From: Pantoea rwandensis
GTDB lineage: Bacteria > Pseudomonadota > Gammaproteobacteria > Enterobacterales > Enterobacteriaceae
Assembly (NCBI RefSeq): GCF_002095475.1
Contig: NZ_MLFR01000033.1
Coordinates: forward strand, 1 to 60,706
Length of the DNA stretch: 60,706 bases
Reading direction: 5' to 3'
Positions 25,242 through 33,112 of the stretch are shown here, one piece after another. Each line of letters begins with the position of its first letter. The first letter of the stretch is position 1. The translations under genes and the position numbers were made by a program. The notes under the pieces are model-generated. The model was not told where the DNA came from. It saw only the letters and a list, made by a program, of their open reading frames with translations, and searched no databases.

Positions 25242-25270
25242 AAAAACGCCGGCACATGGCCGGCGTTTTC
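25242..25270. terminator. Terminator between oapA and rplI
   Basis: AAAAACGCCGGC-N4-GGCCGGCGTTTTC; bidirectional for the converging genes. Confidence 0.85.
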
Positions 25271-25285
25271 GCACAACTGAGTAGA

Positions 25286-25735
25286 TTACTCAGCCACTAC
25301 ATTCACAACCAGTTTAGCGAACACTTCGCTATGAACCTGGAAGTCAACTTCGTGCTCACCGGTAGAACGCAGAACGCCGTTTGGCAGACGCACTTCGCTC
25401 TTAGCCACTTCAACGCCAGCTGCAGTGACTGCATCAGCGATGTCGCGGGTACCGATTGAACCGAACAGTTTACCTTCGTCGCCTGATTTAGACGCGATGG
25501 TAACGGTGCCCAGTGAGTTGATTTTCTCTGCACGTGCGTTAGCAGCAGCCAGAACGTCAGCCAGTTTGGCTTCCAGTTCAGCGCGACGTGTTTCGAAGAA
25601 CTCAACGTTTTTCTTGGTAGCAGGAACAGCTTTACCCTGTGGAACCAAGAAGTTACGAGCGTAGCCCGCTTTAACGTTAACCTGATCACCCAGGCTGCCC
25701 AGGTTTGCTACTTTATCAAGCAGAATAACTTGCAT
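25286..25735 (-). CDS. rplI: Ribosomal protein bL9
   Basis: A 149-residue large-subunit protein with the opening MQVILLDKVANLGSLGDQVNVKAGYARNFLVPQGKA, the L9 N-domain signature, then the long central helix and a C-terminal domain. It binds 23S rRNA near L1 and affects frame maintenance. It is the last gene of rpsF-priB-rpsR-rplI, 39 bp after rpsR. Confidence 0.98.
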   Translation of the reverse strand: MQVILLDKVANLGSLGDQVNVKAGYARNFLVPQGKAVPATKKNVEFFETRRAELEAKLADVLAAANARAEKINSLGTVTIASKSGDEGKLFGSIGTRDIADAVTAAGVEVAKSEVRLPNGVLRSTGEHEVDFQVHSEVFAKLVVNVVAE

Positions 25736-25774
25736 TACCTTATCCTCTTAAAGTCGTTAATGGACAACTACCAA

Positions 25775-26002
25775 TTACTGATGACGATCAGTGTATGGCA
25801 GCAGGGACAGGTAGCGAGCGCGCTTGATGCAACGAGCGAGCTGACGCTGGTATTTTGCACGAGTACCGGTAATACGGCTCGGTACAATTTTACCGCTTTC
25901 GGTAACGTAGTTTTTCAGTGTAGCGATATCTTTGTAATCAATCTCTACAACACCTTCCGCTGTGAAACGGCAGAATTTGCGACGACGGAAATAACGTGCC
26001 AT
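25775..26002 (-). CDS. rpsR: Ribosomal protein bS18
   Basis: A 75-residue small-subunit protein, MARYFRRRKFCRFTAEGVVEIDYKDIATLKNY..., practically identical in style to E. coli S18. It binds 16S rRNA as a heterodimer with S6. It starts 4 bp after priB in the same operon. The S6:S18 pair is thought to control the operon through the rpsF leader. Confidence 0.98.
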   Translation of the reverse strand: MARYFRRRKFCRFTAEGVVEIDYKDIATLKNYVTESGKIVPSRITGTRAKYQRQLARCIKRARYLSLLPYTDRHQ

Positions 26003-26006
26003 TTGG

Positions 26007-26324
26007 CTAGTCTCCAGAATCTATCAATTCAATCTGCTCGGCATGTAACACCATTCTGCTCTGACCATTGCGTGCCTGATGGCAGCTAATGAATCCTTCG
26101 AGAGTGAGTTGCGTACCGACCGTTATATGTTGAGTAATCACCTGGTGGGTGCTGCCGCTGATAATCACCGGCATTTGACACCAAGCTTGCCGGTGAAAAC
26201 CGGCTTCCTCCTGCACAGACCGATGCTCAAGCACGAACTGGCAGTGTGGAATCCCTGACGGACTGATTTTTCGAACTGGCGTCTTGCACACAGTGCCTGA
26301 CAGGCGCAGTCGATTTGCCGTCAT
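26007..26324 (-). CDS. priB: Primosomal replication protein N
   Basis: A 105-residue single OB-fold protein related to SSB. It binds single-stranded DNA and PriA during restart of stalled replication forks. The sequence LSGTVCKTPVRKISPSGIPHCQFVLEHRS and the C-terminal LHAEQIELIDSGD match E. coli PriB. It is embedded between rpsF (6 bp) and rpsR (4 bp), the usual enterobacterial arrangement. Confidence 0.97.
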   Translation of the reverse strand: MTANRLRLSGTVCKTPVRKISPSGIPHCQFVLEHRSVQEEAGFHRQAWCQMPVIISGSTHQVITQHITVGTQLTLEGFISCHQARNGQSRMVLHAEQIELIDSGD

Positions 26325-26330
26325 GTCGGA

Positions 26331-26726
26331 TTACTCTTCAGAATCCCCAGCATCTGAGTCATCTGATGATTCGCTAGCGAAGTCTTCGCGACGATCACGA
26401 CGCTCATCTTTCGCTTTAACCATCGGAGATGCTTCAGTTACCGCGTGCTTAACGCGCATAACCATGCTGCGGATAACGGCGTCGTTGAAGCGGAAGTTAG
26501 TTTCCAGCTCGTCAATCACTTCCTGCGGCGCTTCTACGTTCAGCAGAACATAGTGAGCTTTGTGCAGTTTGTTGATTGGGTAAGCCAGCTGACGGCGGCC
26601 CCAGTCTTCCAGACGGTGAATCGTGCCCTGTGCACCGGTGATAGCACCAGTGTAACGCTCGATCATACCTGGAACCTGTTCGCTCTGGTCAGGGTGGACC
26701 ATAAATACGATTTCGTAATGACGCAT
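26331..26726 (-). CDS. rpsF: Ribosomal protein bS6
   Basis: A 131-residue small-subunit protein, MRHYEIVFMVHPDQSEQVPGMIERY..., with the ferredoxin-like S6 fold. The C-terminal tail is acidic (SESSDDSDAGDSEE), the part to which RimK adds glutamates in E. coli. It is the first gene of the rpsF-priB-rpsR-rplI operon, and AAGGAG is present before the ATG. Confidence 0.98.
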   Translation of the reverse strand: MRHYEIVFMVHPDQSEQVPGMIERYTGAITGAQGTIHRLEDWGRRQLAYPINKLHKAHYVLLNVEAPQEVIDELETNFRFNDAVIRSMVMRVKHAVTEASPMVKAKDERRDRREDFASESSDDSDAGDSEE

Positions 26727-26800
26727 CGATAGCTCCTTACGGATTATTCAGCCTCCTGTCGGGGTCAGCTGCGGCCCATGGAAGCAAGGAACGTTATAGG
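26727..26800 (-). promoter_or_regulatory. rpsF leader with probable S6:S18 binding hairpin
   Basis: On the minus strand the leader reads CCGCAGCTGACCCCGACAGG, then AGGCTGAATAATCC and the AAGGAG of rpsF. A CAGC...GCTG stem encloses a CCCCGACAGGA internal loop, resembling the known S6:S18 autoregulatory element. TATAAC at about 26794-26799 on the minus strand is a possible -10 box. Confidence 0.5.
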
Positions 26801-27110
26801 TTGTGAATCATTTAAATGAAACACACCTCTGAATGCAGCTGAAAAATTGACGCGTAATCATACTGGCGTACCCCAGGAAACTCAAGCGCACAATTCATCA
26901 AATCGTGGGGGTCGTGCCAGTTAAGCGCACCTTTTGTGCTAAGGATTAAGATTCAGCAGGTTAGTGAAGGGTTATTCAAAATTGCTGATGGAGGCGTTCA
27001 ACAGGGCGATCTGGCATCAATGTGACAAACTACTAAACTATTTACAGGCGCAACGGTTTGGCTTATCCGGCGCGTCTGAGAGTGAAATCCCTGTGAGTAG
27101 GAGGTCGATG
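26801..27110. other. Intergenic region between rpsF and the small secreted protein
   Basis: 310 bp. The open frame that crosses part of it (from 26964) is only the upstream extension of the small secreted protein and has no ribosome binding site. The ula operon, which E. coli carries in this neighbourhood, is absent. I see no strong promoter, although AT-rich tracts near 27025-27045 could supply one for the next gene. Confidence 0.4.
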
Positions 27111-27320
27111 ATGAAAACCCTCATTTTCGCCACTTTACTGGGTCTCTTCCTGTCTACACCCGCTCTTGCCAGCTCCGCTGACTACGCGCAGCAGATGAGA
27201 AGTAACAGCAGCAATGCGGCTTCAGGCTATGTCTACGTCAACCGGCTGGATACGCCTGGCAGTAGTAACCCAGTCAGTGCGAATACCAGTGCAGCAGATC
27301 GTTTAGCTTCACAACTGTAA
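27111..27320 (+). CDS. Small secreted protein of unknown function
   Basis: 69 residues. The second of two adjacent ATG codons is preferred, since AGGAGG ends six bases upstream of it. A clear signal peptide (residues 1-21, MKTLIFATLLGLFLSTPALAS region) is followed by a short serine- and asparagine-rich mature part (SADYAQQMRSNSSNAASGYVYVNRLDTPGSS...). No cysteine, lipobox or known domain is visible. It is monocistronic, between a ribosomal operon and yjfP, with a good hairpin terminator. It is not of the DUF1471 type, although bsmA, a DUF1471 gene, is nearby. Confidence 0.65.
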   Translation: MKTLIFATLLGLFLSTPALASSADYAQQMRSNSSNAASGYVYVNRLDTPGSSNPVSANTSAADRLASQL

Positions 27321-27335
27321 TATCGGACGACGTAA

Positions 27336-27360
27336 CGGGCTGGCATCGTTTGCCAGCCCG
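27336..27360. terminator. Terminator between the small secreted protein and yjfP
   Basis: CGGGCTGGCA-N5-TGCCAGCCCG, a strong 10-bp stem. The T-tract (GTTGTTTC) is modest. Confidence 0.65.
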
Positions 27361-27368
27361 AGTTGTTT

Positions 27369-28118
27369 CTAAAGATGGTGTTTGAAAAAACTCACCAACG
27401 CGGTGAGAGCGGATGGCGTAATTTTGTGGCCAATCTGCTTTTCCGAAAGGTAGGTCATTTTGTCATTCAACGCGGCTTCACGCAGCGCTTTCTCCAGCCG
27501 GACCGTTTCGGCAAACGGCACCACCTCATCAGCTTCACCATGCCATAGCAGCAAGGGGCGATTAGCCAACTTGTCTAATTGCTGGCTGGGATCGTAAGGT
27601 GCCAGCGGTGCGAGGCGGGCGGCTAGCGTCTCTTTCTGCTCTGGCGTGCGCGCCACCAGCGGCGGGAACAGCGTTTGACTCAATTGCATAAAGTAACCTG
27701 AGCCCATCATGCAAGCGATGCTGTGAATCTGTGGATAGCGCGCCATCGCTCCCAGTGCCGTCATACCGCCCATCGAGGCCCCGGCCACCGCAAAACGCTC
27801 ATCCGCAATCCAATCCTTCTCACGCAGTGCAGCTTCTAGCAACGGGACTTCGTCAATGTTCTGTCTAAGGATCTCCCAGAAGTGCGTCATACGCGTTTCG
27901 GTATCCCCGTTGTAGCGCGATCCGTGCATATCGGCGTCCGGCATCACCACGCGGAATCCAGCCTGCGCCAGTGCCACCGCAAAGTAGCTGTACACCTCTT
28001 TGGATGAGGTAAATCCGTGATAAAACAGGATGGTGGGTAAGCGTGCCTGCCGCAGTCCCGCGGGAGCCGCATGAATACACTCAATGCCTGCCAGGTTTTC
28101 CGTTGCCAACTCAATCAT
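27369..28118 (-). CDS. yjfP: Alpha/beta-hydrolase esterase YjfP
   Basis: 249 residues from the ATG at 28118 (MIELATENLAG), which equals the E. coli YjfP length; nine extra residues in frame upstream are unsupported. Nucleophile-elbow motif GASMGG is at about residues 119-124, the oxyanion region is FYHGFTSS (about 33-40), and the later Asp and His are in HGEADEVVP and IGHKITP. E. coli YjfP is a carboxylesterase with no assigned natural substrate. It is transcribed away from the chemoreceptor. Confidence 0.92.
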   Translation of the reverse strand: MIELATENLAGIECIHAAPAGLRQARLPTILFYHGFTSSKEVYSYFAVALAQAGFRVVMPDADMHGSRYNGDTETRMTHFWEILRQNIDEVPLLEAALREKDWIADERFAVAGASMGGMTALGAMARYPQIHSIACMMGSGYFMQLSQTLFPPLVARTPEQKETLAARLAPLAPYDPSQQLDKLANRPLLLWHGEADEVVPFAETVRLEKALREAALNDKMTYLSEKQIGHKITPSALTALVSFFKHHL

Positions 28119-28130
28119 ACCGCCTCCGTT

Positions 28131-28149
28131 GAGAATGATTATCACCCGT
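28131..28149. promoter_or_regulatory. Fur-like site upstream of yjfP
   Basis: GAGAATGATTATCACCCGT matches about 13 of 19 positions of the Fur consensus, mostly in the first two hexamers. It lies just before the yjfP start codon. Confidence 0.35.
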
Positions 28150-28214
28150 CACAGTGTAAGCGTTGAACGGCAAAACGCGAGCGACTTCACATGTCATCAG
28201 AATAATTTCTGTAC

Positions 28215-28241
28215 TAAACCTTTTGCCGCATTTGCCGTTGA
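28215..28241 (+). promoter_or_regulatory. Sigma-28 (FliA)-like promoter of the second chemoreceptor
   Basis: TAAACCTT-N11-GCCGTTGA matches 12 of 16 consensus positions with the exact 11-bp spacer, 36 bp before the ATG. Confidence 0.5.
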
Positions 28242-28277
28242 TCTTGTACCCCTCAAATATTCTTTAATAGGTACTTT

Positions 28278-30209
28278 ATGAAGCGTCTCTCTCTCAGCGC
28301 CATGAGTCTTGGCATTAAACTGTCTGTATTGACGTCTATCAGTGTCGCCATTGTGCTATTTGCCCTCACTCTGACCCTGAGCCATAACGCTGCTCGTCAA
28401 CTGGAACAACTCGCCACAGACGATATGCAGAATCAGGTATCGGGCATCAATGAGATGGCCACGATGTTCAATGCCACCTTGTCAGAAGAAGTGGCGAATT
28501 ACACTAAACTGTTCCAGAGCTTTCTGCCCAAGCGCTTTAGCCGTGATGAAAGCGAACGCATTCAGGTGGGCGAGTTCAGCACCCCGACTCTGCGCGCAGG
28601 GCTGAAAACCCTCAATCTGGATCAAATCGCGGTGGATGATTTTCTGGACCGCACTGGCGCGGTATCGACCATTTTTGTGCGCGACGGTGAGGATTATTTC
28701 CGCATCGCCACCTCATTGAAAAAGGAAGATGGTAGCCGCGCGATAGGCACCAAACTGGATCGCAGCAGTGCGGCTTGGCGCAGCGTGAACCAAGGCGAAG
28801 TATATCGTGGCCTGGCTACCTTGTTTGGCCATCGCTATATCACGCAGTATCAGCCCGTTAAGGACGACAGTGGTACCGTAATCGCCATTCTGTTCGTGGG
28901 TGTGCAAATCGATGCGCAATACGCGCTGATGCGTGACAAAGTGCTGGCACGGCATCTCGGTGATAGCGGCAGTTTCTTTGTACTGAACGGTGCGCCGGGT
29001 AGCACACAAGGACAGTATCTGTTTGATCGCCAATCAGAGGGCCAACTACCGCGCTGGAATACCGCCGTGCAGCAACAGTTGTTAACGCAGCCAAAAGGAT
29101 TACTGAGTATTGAACTTGATGGCGAAACCAAACTGCTGGCGTGGCAACAGCTGCCGGGCTGGAATTGGGTTATTGCCGGAGAAGTGAGCCGTGCCAGCCT
29201 GCTCGCGCCTATCACTCAGAGCCGTAACCTGTTTATAGCGATGGGCCTTGCACTGGTGATCGCCTTTGCCGTGGGCTTTATGTGGTACAGCCGCCGCGCG
29301 ATTACCCGCCCATTACAGCAGGTGATCCATCTGGCGGAACAATATGCAGCGGGTAACTTGCAGGCGCATCTCGACTCCTCACGCCGGGATGAAATCGGCC
29401 AACTGATCTCTGCCATCAATGGCATCGGTGATGGGCTTGAGAAAGTGGTGAGCCAGGTACGCCATGCCGCGCGTGATATCAGCCGGGGTACGGATACCAT
29501 CGCGGCCAGTAGCTCCAGCATCAGCGAACAGATTGGTCGTCAGGCCAGCAGCGTCGAAGAGACTTCTGCCAGCATGGAACAGTTTGGCGCGACCGTGGCA
29601 CAAACCGCCGCCAACGTGCGTCAGGCGATGGCGCTGGTGAGTGAAGCGGCCGGCACTGTCGATCTGGGTGGCAATACTGTCGCACGCTCAGTGGAAACCA
29701 TGGCTGAAATTCGCATCGCATCACAGAGCATTGCCGATATCACTCATGTCATTGAATCCATTGCCTTCCAGACCAATATTTTGGCGCTCAACGCCGCGGT
29801 TGAAGCCGCGCGTGCCGGTGAGCATGGTAAAGGCTTTGCGGTGGTCGCGGCGGAAGTTCGCGCCCTGGCGCAACGCAGCGCCACGGCGGCGAAAGAGATC
29901 GATGCGTTAATCACTACCTCAATCGACAAAGTCGAGGCGGGACATTCGCTTTCAGAGCAGACGCGCGAGGCGATGCAGCACATCGTCAGCCACATTGAGC
30001 AGGTAAAAACGCTGATGGGCGAAATCAATATTGCCGCACAGGAGCAGGCGGCTGGCATTGGTCAGGTCAATCTGGCGATGAATCACATTGGCCAAGCTAC
30101 TCATCAAAGCAGTGATATGGTTTCCCAATCCGAGTCCACCGCACACACGTTAAGCCAGCAAGGACATCATTTAACGCAGTTAGTGAGCATTTTTCATTTG
30201 AAGGACTGA
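28278..30209 (+). CDS. Methyl-accepting chemotaxis protein with Cache sensor
   Basis: A 643-residue receptor. Membrane segments are at about 12-35 and 313-335. The long periplasmic part between them (about 36-312), with SGINEMATMFNATLSEEVANYTKLFQ and ATIFVRDGEDYFRIATSLKKEDGSRAIGTKLD, looks like a Cache 3/Cache 2 fusion sensor. HAMP (about 336-390) and the MCP signalling domain follow, with the tip IESIAFQTNILALNAAVEAARAGEHGKGFAVVAAEVR. The C-terminus (SIFHLKD) has no CheR tether. The ligand is unknown. A rho-independent terminator follows. Confidence 0.93.
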   Translation: MKRLSLSAMSLGIKLSVLTSISVAIVLFALTLTLSHNAARQLEQLATDDMQNQVSGINEMATMFNATLSEEVANYTKLFQSFLPKRFSRDESERIQVGEFSTPTLRAGLKTLNLDQIAVDDFLDRTGAVSTIFVRDGEDYFRIATSLKKEDGSRAIGTKLDRSSAAWRSVNQGEVYRGLATLFGHRYITQYQPVKDDSGTVIAILFVGVQIDAQYALMRDKVLARHLGDSGSFFVLNGAPGSTQGQYLFDRQSEGQLPRWNTAVQQQLLTQPKGLLSIELDGETKLLAWQQLPGWNWVIAGEVSRASLLAPITQSRNLFIAMGLALVIAFAVGFMWYSRRAITRPLQQVIHLAEQYAAGNLQAHLDSSRRDEIGQLISAINGIGDGLEKVVSQVRHAARDISRGTDTIAASSSSISEQIGRQASSVEETSASMEQFGATVAQTAANVRQAMALVSEAAGTVDLGGNTVARSVETMAEIRIASQSIADITHVIESIAFQTNILALNAAVEAARAGEHGKGFAVVAAEVRALAQRSATAAKEIDALITTSIDKVEAGHSLSEQTREAMQHIVSHIEQVKTLMGEINIAAQEQAAGIGQVNLAMNHIGQATHQSSDMVSQSESTAHTLSQQGHHLTQLVSIFHLKD

Positions 30210-30218
30210 TACGAGTCA

Positions 30219-30252
30219 GGAAGATGGCTTAAACTGGAGCCATCTTCCTCTT
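30219..30252 (+). terminator. Terminator of the second chemoreceptor
   Basis: GGAAGATGGCT-N8-AGCCATCTTCC followed by TCTTT, ten bases past the stop codon. Confidence 0.8.
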
Positions 30253-30265
30253 TCTGGATCAAGCT

Positions 30266-30592
30266 ATGCGTCGTCTTTTTTTGGTCATAAGCCTGTTGTT
30301 AGGTGGCTGTGCTGCGTTCAAAACCACGCCTCAGGCACCGCCACCGCCCACCAGCCACGCGCAAGAGATCAGTCGTGCGCAAAGTGACGGCTTGCGTAAA
30401 CTCGGCAATATCACGGTCACCACACGTGGATCGCCCGATGATGCGGAGCGCGCACTGGCCGCGCGAGCCAACCAACTGGGCGCGGTCTATTATCAAATTC
30501 TGATGCTGGATGAAACTACCTTGCCCGGTTTTTGGTATGGCACGGCCATTCTGTATGGCGCTCCCTCAACTGGCGCCGGCGCGCAGCAGTAA
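30266..30592 (+). CDS. bsmA: BsmA, DUF1471-family lipoprotein
   Basis: A 108-residue lipoprotein. The signal peptide ends in the lipobox LLGGC (Cys16), followed by a proline-rich linker and a DUF1471 (YhcN) domain (about 35-100: LRKLGNITVTTRGSPDDAERALAARANQLGAVYYQILMLDE). E. coli BsmA (YjfO) affects biofilm, stress tolerance and motility. It is convergent with aidB and overlaps its 3' end by 27 bp. Confidence 0.9.
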   Translation: MRRLFLVISLLLGGCAAFKTTPQAPPPPTSHAQEISRAQSDGLRKLGNITVTTRGSPDDAERALAARANQLGAVYYQILMLDETTLPGFWYGTAILYGAPSTGAGAQQ

Positions 30593-32195
30593 GCGCGTGG
30601 CGAGATCGTCACTCAGCCCACGTCGGCCACGCATATCCAGCTGTTGATTACACCAGGCATCGGCCAGCGGCGGTTCAGCCACTTTGAGTAGCACCGCCGC
30701 GCTCGCCAACTGCAATAGCTCTTGCGTCACGTCTCGTGCCACGCCTTCACGCAGGTTATTCAATTGCAGCCGTAGCTGACGCCAGCGACGATCAAAGTGA
30801 CGGTTACTGCCTTTCACTGCATCGAACTCATCATTCAGCATCGTCATCACATCCGCATGACGTCCTAAAACGCGCAATACGTCGAGGCACATGACATTAC
30901 CCGAACCTTCCCAAATACTGTTGACCGGCATTTCGCGATAAAGGCGAGGCAGCTCACTCTCTTCGCAATAGCCGATACCGCCCAGCACCTCCATCGCTTC
31001 CGCCACAAATGGCATACCCGCTTTGCAGATGCCGAATTTTGCCGCGGGCGTGAACAGCCGGGCGTATAGACGTTCATGTGCGCTGGCAGGTGTTGACCAG
31101 GCACGTGCCAATCGCAGCAGCTGCGCGGTTTGCCCTTCCAGTTGCAGCGCCTGTTGCGCTAGCACGCTGCGCATTAACGGCTGATCGCTGAGATTTTTAC
31201 CCATCACCTGACGCTGCTGCGCGTGATGAACAGCGATGGAGAGTGCTCGACGCATCAAACCATGGCTACCCAGTGCACAGTCAAAGCGCGTCATGCCGCC
31301 CATCTTTAGGATCAAGCGGACGCCATCACCCTCTTCGCCCATCAACCAGCCAATCGCGTCCTGAAACTCCACTTCGGCACTGGCATTGGAACGATTCCCC
31401 AATTTGTCTTTCAATCGTTCGATACGAATGGCATTACGCGTCCCATCCGGCAGCAGCCGTGGCAGGAAGAAACAGCTCAGTCCCTGTGACGTTTGCGCCA
31501 GAATCAAGTGCGCATCACTTTGTGGCACCGAGAAGAACCATTTGTGGCCGGTAATCCGATAAGGCTCACCCGATCCGCGCACGCCAAGCGGCTCTGCGCG
31601 TGTCGTATTGCTCAAGACATCCGTACCGCCCTGTTTCTCCGTCATCCCCATGCCAATCAACAGGCCGCGTTTTTTGGCTACCCGGCAGGTGATGCGCATC
31701 GTAGCGATCGCTGAGCAGGGGTTCACGCCAGCTGGCATAAGTGTCAGGCAGATGGTTTTGCAGTAACGGGATGGCAGCGTGCGTCATCGTGACTGGACAG
31801 AGCGAACCGGCTTCCACTTGGGCATGCAGAATAAAACGAGCGGCACGCGCTACCATCGCTTTCGGCTGCACATCCGGTTGCCAGCTGAGATTGTGTAAAC
31901 GACTGGCGCACAAGCCTTGCATCAAAAGATGCCACGCAGGATGGAAACGGACTTCATCGAGCCGCTCTCCACGCGCGTCATAGCGCAGCAATTCTGGTGA
32001 TTGGGTGTTGGCCAGGCGGCCTAATTCAAGCGATTCGGCGCTGCCAAGTTGCAGCCCGACGGAGGCGAGCCATTCACGATCCCAGCCAGCACCTTCACGA
32101 GTGACCGCTTCGACCAAGGCGCTGTCGCGGGTAAACAGGTTAGTGTTGCTGAGTGGCTGAGGCTGATTGAAAACACTGTGGGTTGTCCAAGGCAT
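30566..32195 (-). pseudogene. aidB: aidB with a one-base frameshift in an A6 run
   Basis: AidB is an acyl-CoA dehydrogenase-like flavoprotein that binds DNA and is induced by alkylation. The gene starts at 32195 (MPWTTHSVFNQPQPLSN). The N-terminal frame follows AidB to GSQK (about residue 173), then leaves it and ends at 31566. The downstream frame resumes at KKRGLLIGMGMTEKQGGTDV and runs to 30566 with full similarity, including EGSGNVMCLDVLRVLG. The change is six A (plus-strand T6 at 31670-31675) where five would keep the frame. It may be a sequencing error, a recent mutation, or slippage-corrected; the rest looks intact. Confidence 0.9.
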
Positions 32196-32208
32196 CACAT
32201 TGCATCCT

Positions 32209-32237
32209 CCATACTTGAACGCATGGTTCAAGTATGG
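32209..32237. promoter_or_regulatory. Long perfect inverted repeat at the aidB ribosome binding site
   Basis: CCATACTTGAAC-GCATG-GTTCAAGTATGG: 12-bp perfect arms. On the minus strand its 3' end runs into the GGAGG of aidB, which starts 14 bp further on. It could be an operator or an mRNA hairpin touching the ribosome binding site. Confidence 0.65.
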
Positions 32238-32285
32238 AGATGATGTGCAGTTATGCCTGGTACAAAAACACTTTTGCGGCGAGGA

Positions 32286-33020
32286 TCACGCCTGACGCTG
32301 GCGCACCGCTTCAAACAGGCACACACCGGTCGCTACAGAGACGTTCAGAGAAGAGACGCTACCTGCCATCGGAATGCTAATCAGTTCATCGCAATGCTCG
32401 CGAGTCAGACGACGCATCCCTTCACCTTCAGCACCCATCACCAGCGCCATTGGGCCAGTCATTTTGCTCTGATACACCGTGTGATCGGCTTCACCTGCGG
32501 TGCCGACGACCCAAATGTTATATTCCTGCAGCAGACGTAAGGTGCGCGCCAGGTTGGTAACGCGAATCAACGGCACGTTTTCAGCTGCGCCGCTGGCGAC
32601 TTTTTTCGCTGTGGCATTGAGTGGGGCCGCGCGGTCTTTTGGCACAATCACCGCATGCACGCCAGCGGCGTCTGCGCTACGCAGACAGGCACCGAGGTTA
32701 TGCGGATCGGTAACGCCATCCAGTACCAACAGGAACGGTTTCTCCAAACTTTGCAGCAGATCCGGTAAATCGCCTTCCTGATAGTTTTTACCCTGCTTCA
32801 CACGCGCCACGATACCCTGGTGCACACCGCCTTCTACTTGGCTGTCCAGCCATTGACGGTTAGCGACCTGCACTACGATTCCCTGAGCTTCCAGTGCGGC
32901 AATCAGTGGCTGCAGGCGACGATCGTCACGGCCTTTGAGAATAAAGACTTCCTGGAAACGCTGAGGATCACGTTCCAGCAGCGCCTGCACGGCATGAATA
33001 CCAAAAATTATTTCACTCAT
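32286..33020 (-). CDS. rlmB: 23S rRNA (guanosine-2'-O)-methyltransferase RlmB
   Basis: 244 residues from the ATG at 33020 (MSEIIFGIHAVQALLERDP), the family start; 23 additional in-frame residues upstream are not supported. It is a SPOUT-family enzyme that methylates G2251 in the peptidyl-transferase P loop. The trefoil-knot motifs are NLGACLRSADAAGVHAVIVPKDR, VMGAEGEGMRRLTREHCDELISIPMAG and SSLNVSVATGVCLFEA. The gene lies after rnr, as in E. coli, but a repeat array separates the two here. Confidence 0.96.
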   Translation of the reverse strand: MSEIIFGIHAVQALLERDPQRFQEVFILKGRDDRRLQPLIAALEAQGIVVQVANRQWLDSQVEGGVHQGIVARVKQGKNYQEGDLPDLLQSLEKPFLLVLDGVTDPHNLGACLRSADAAGVHAVIVPKDRAAPLNATAKKVASGAAENVPLIRVTNLARTLRLLQEYNIWVVGTAGEADHTVYQSKMTGPMALVMGAEGEGMRRLTREHCDELISIPMAGSVSSLNVSVATGVCLFEAVRQRQA

Positions 33021-33070
33021 TTGTTTGCTCAAGGTTGGATGTAGATATTTGAATATTGGGGTATTAACTA

Positions 33071-33094
33071 GGTGCGCATAAATGCGCACCCTAC
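33071..33094 (-). repeat. GTAG-headed REP-like palindrome (minus orientation)
   Basis: GGTGCGCAT-AA-ATGCGCACC followed by CTAC; same stem as the copy at 20694-20717 in reverse orientation. Confidence 0.65.
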
Positions 33095-33112
33095 AAAACG
33101 CGCTATTCTAAC

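Noticed and set aside
31566..31738. Programmed frameshift in aidB
   Set aside because: AidB is made from a single frame in known species, and the A6 run gives the simple explanation of one inserted base. Slippage is kept only as a possibility.
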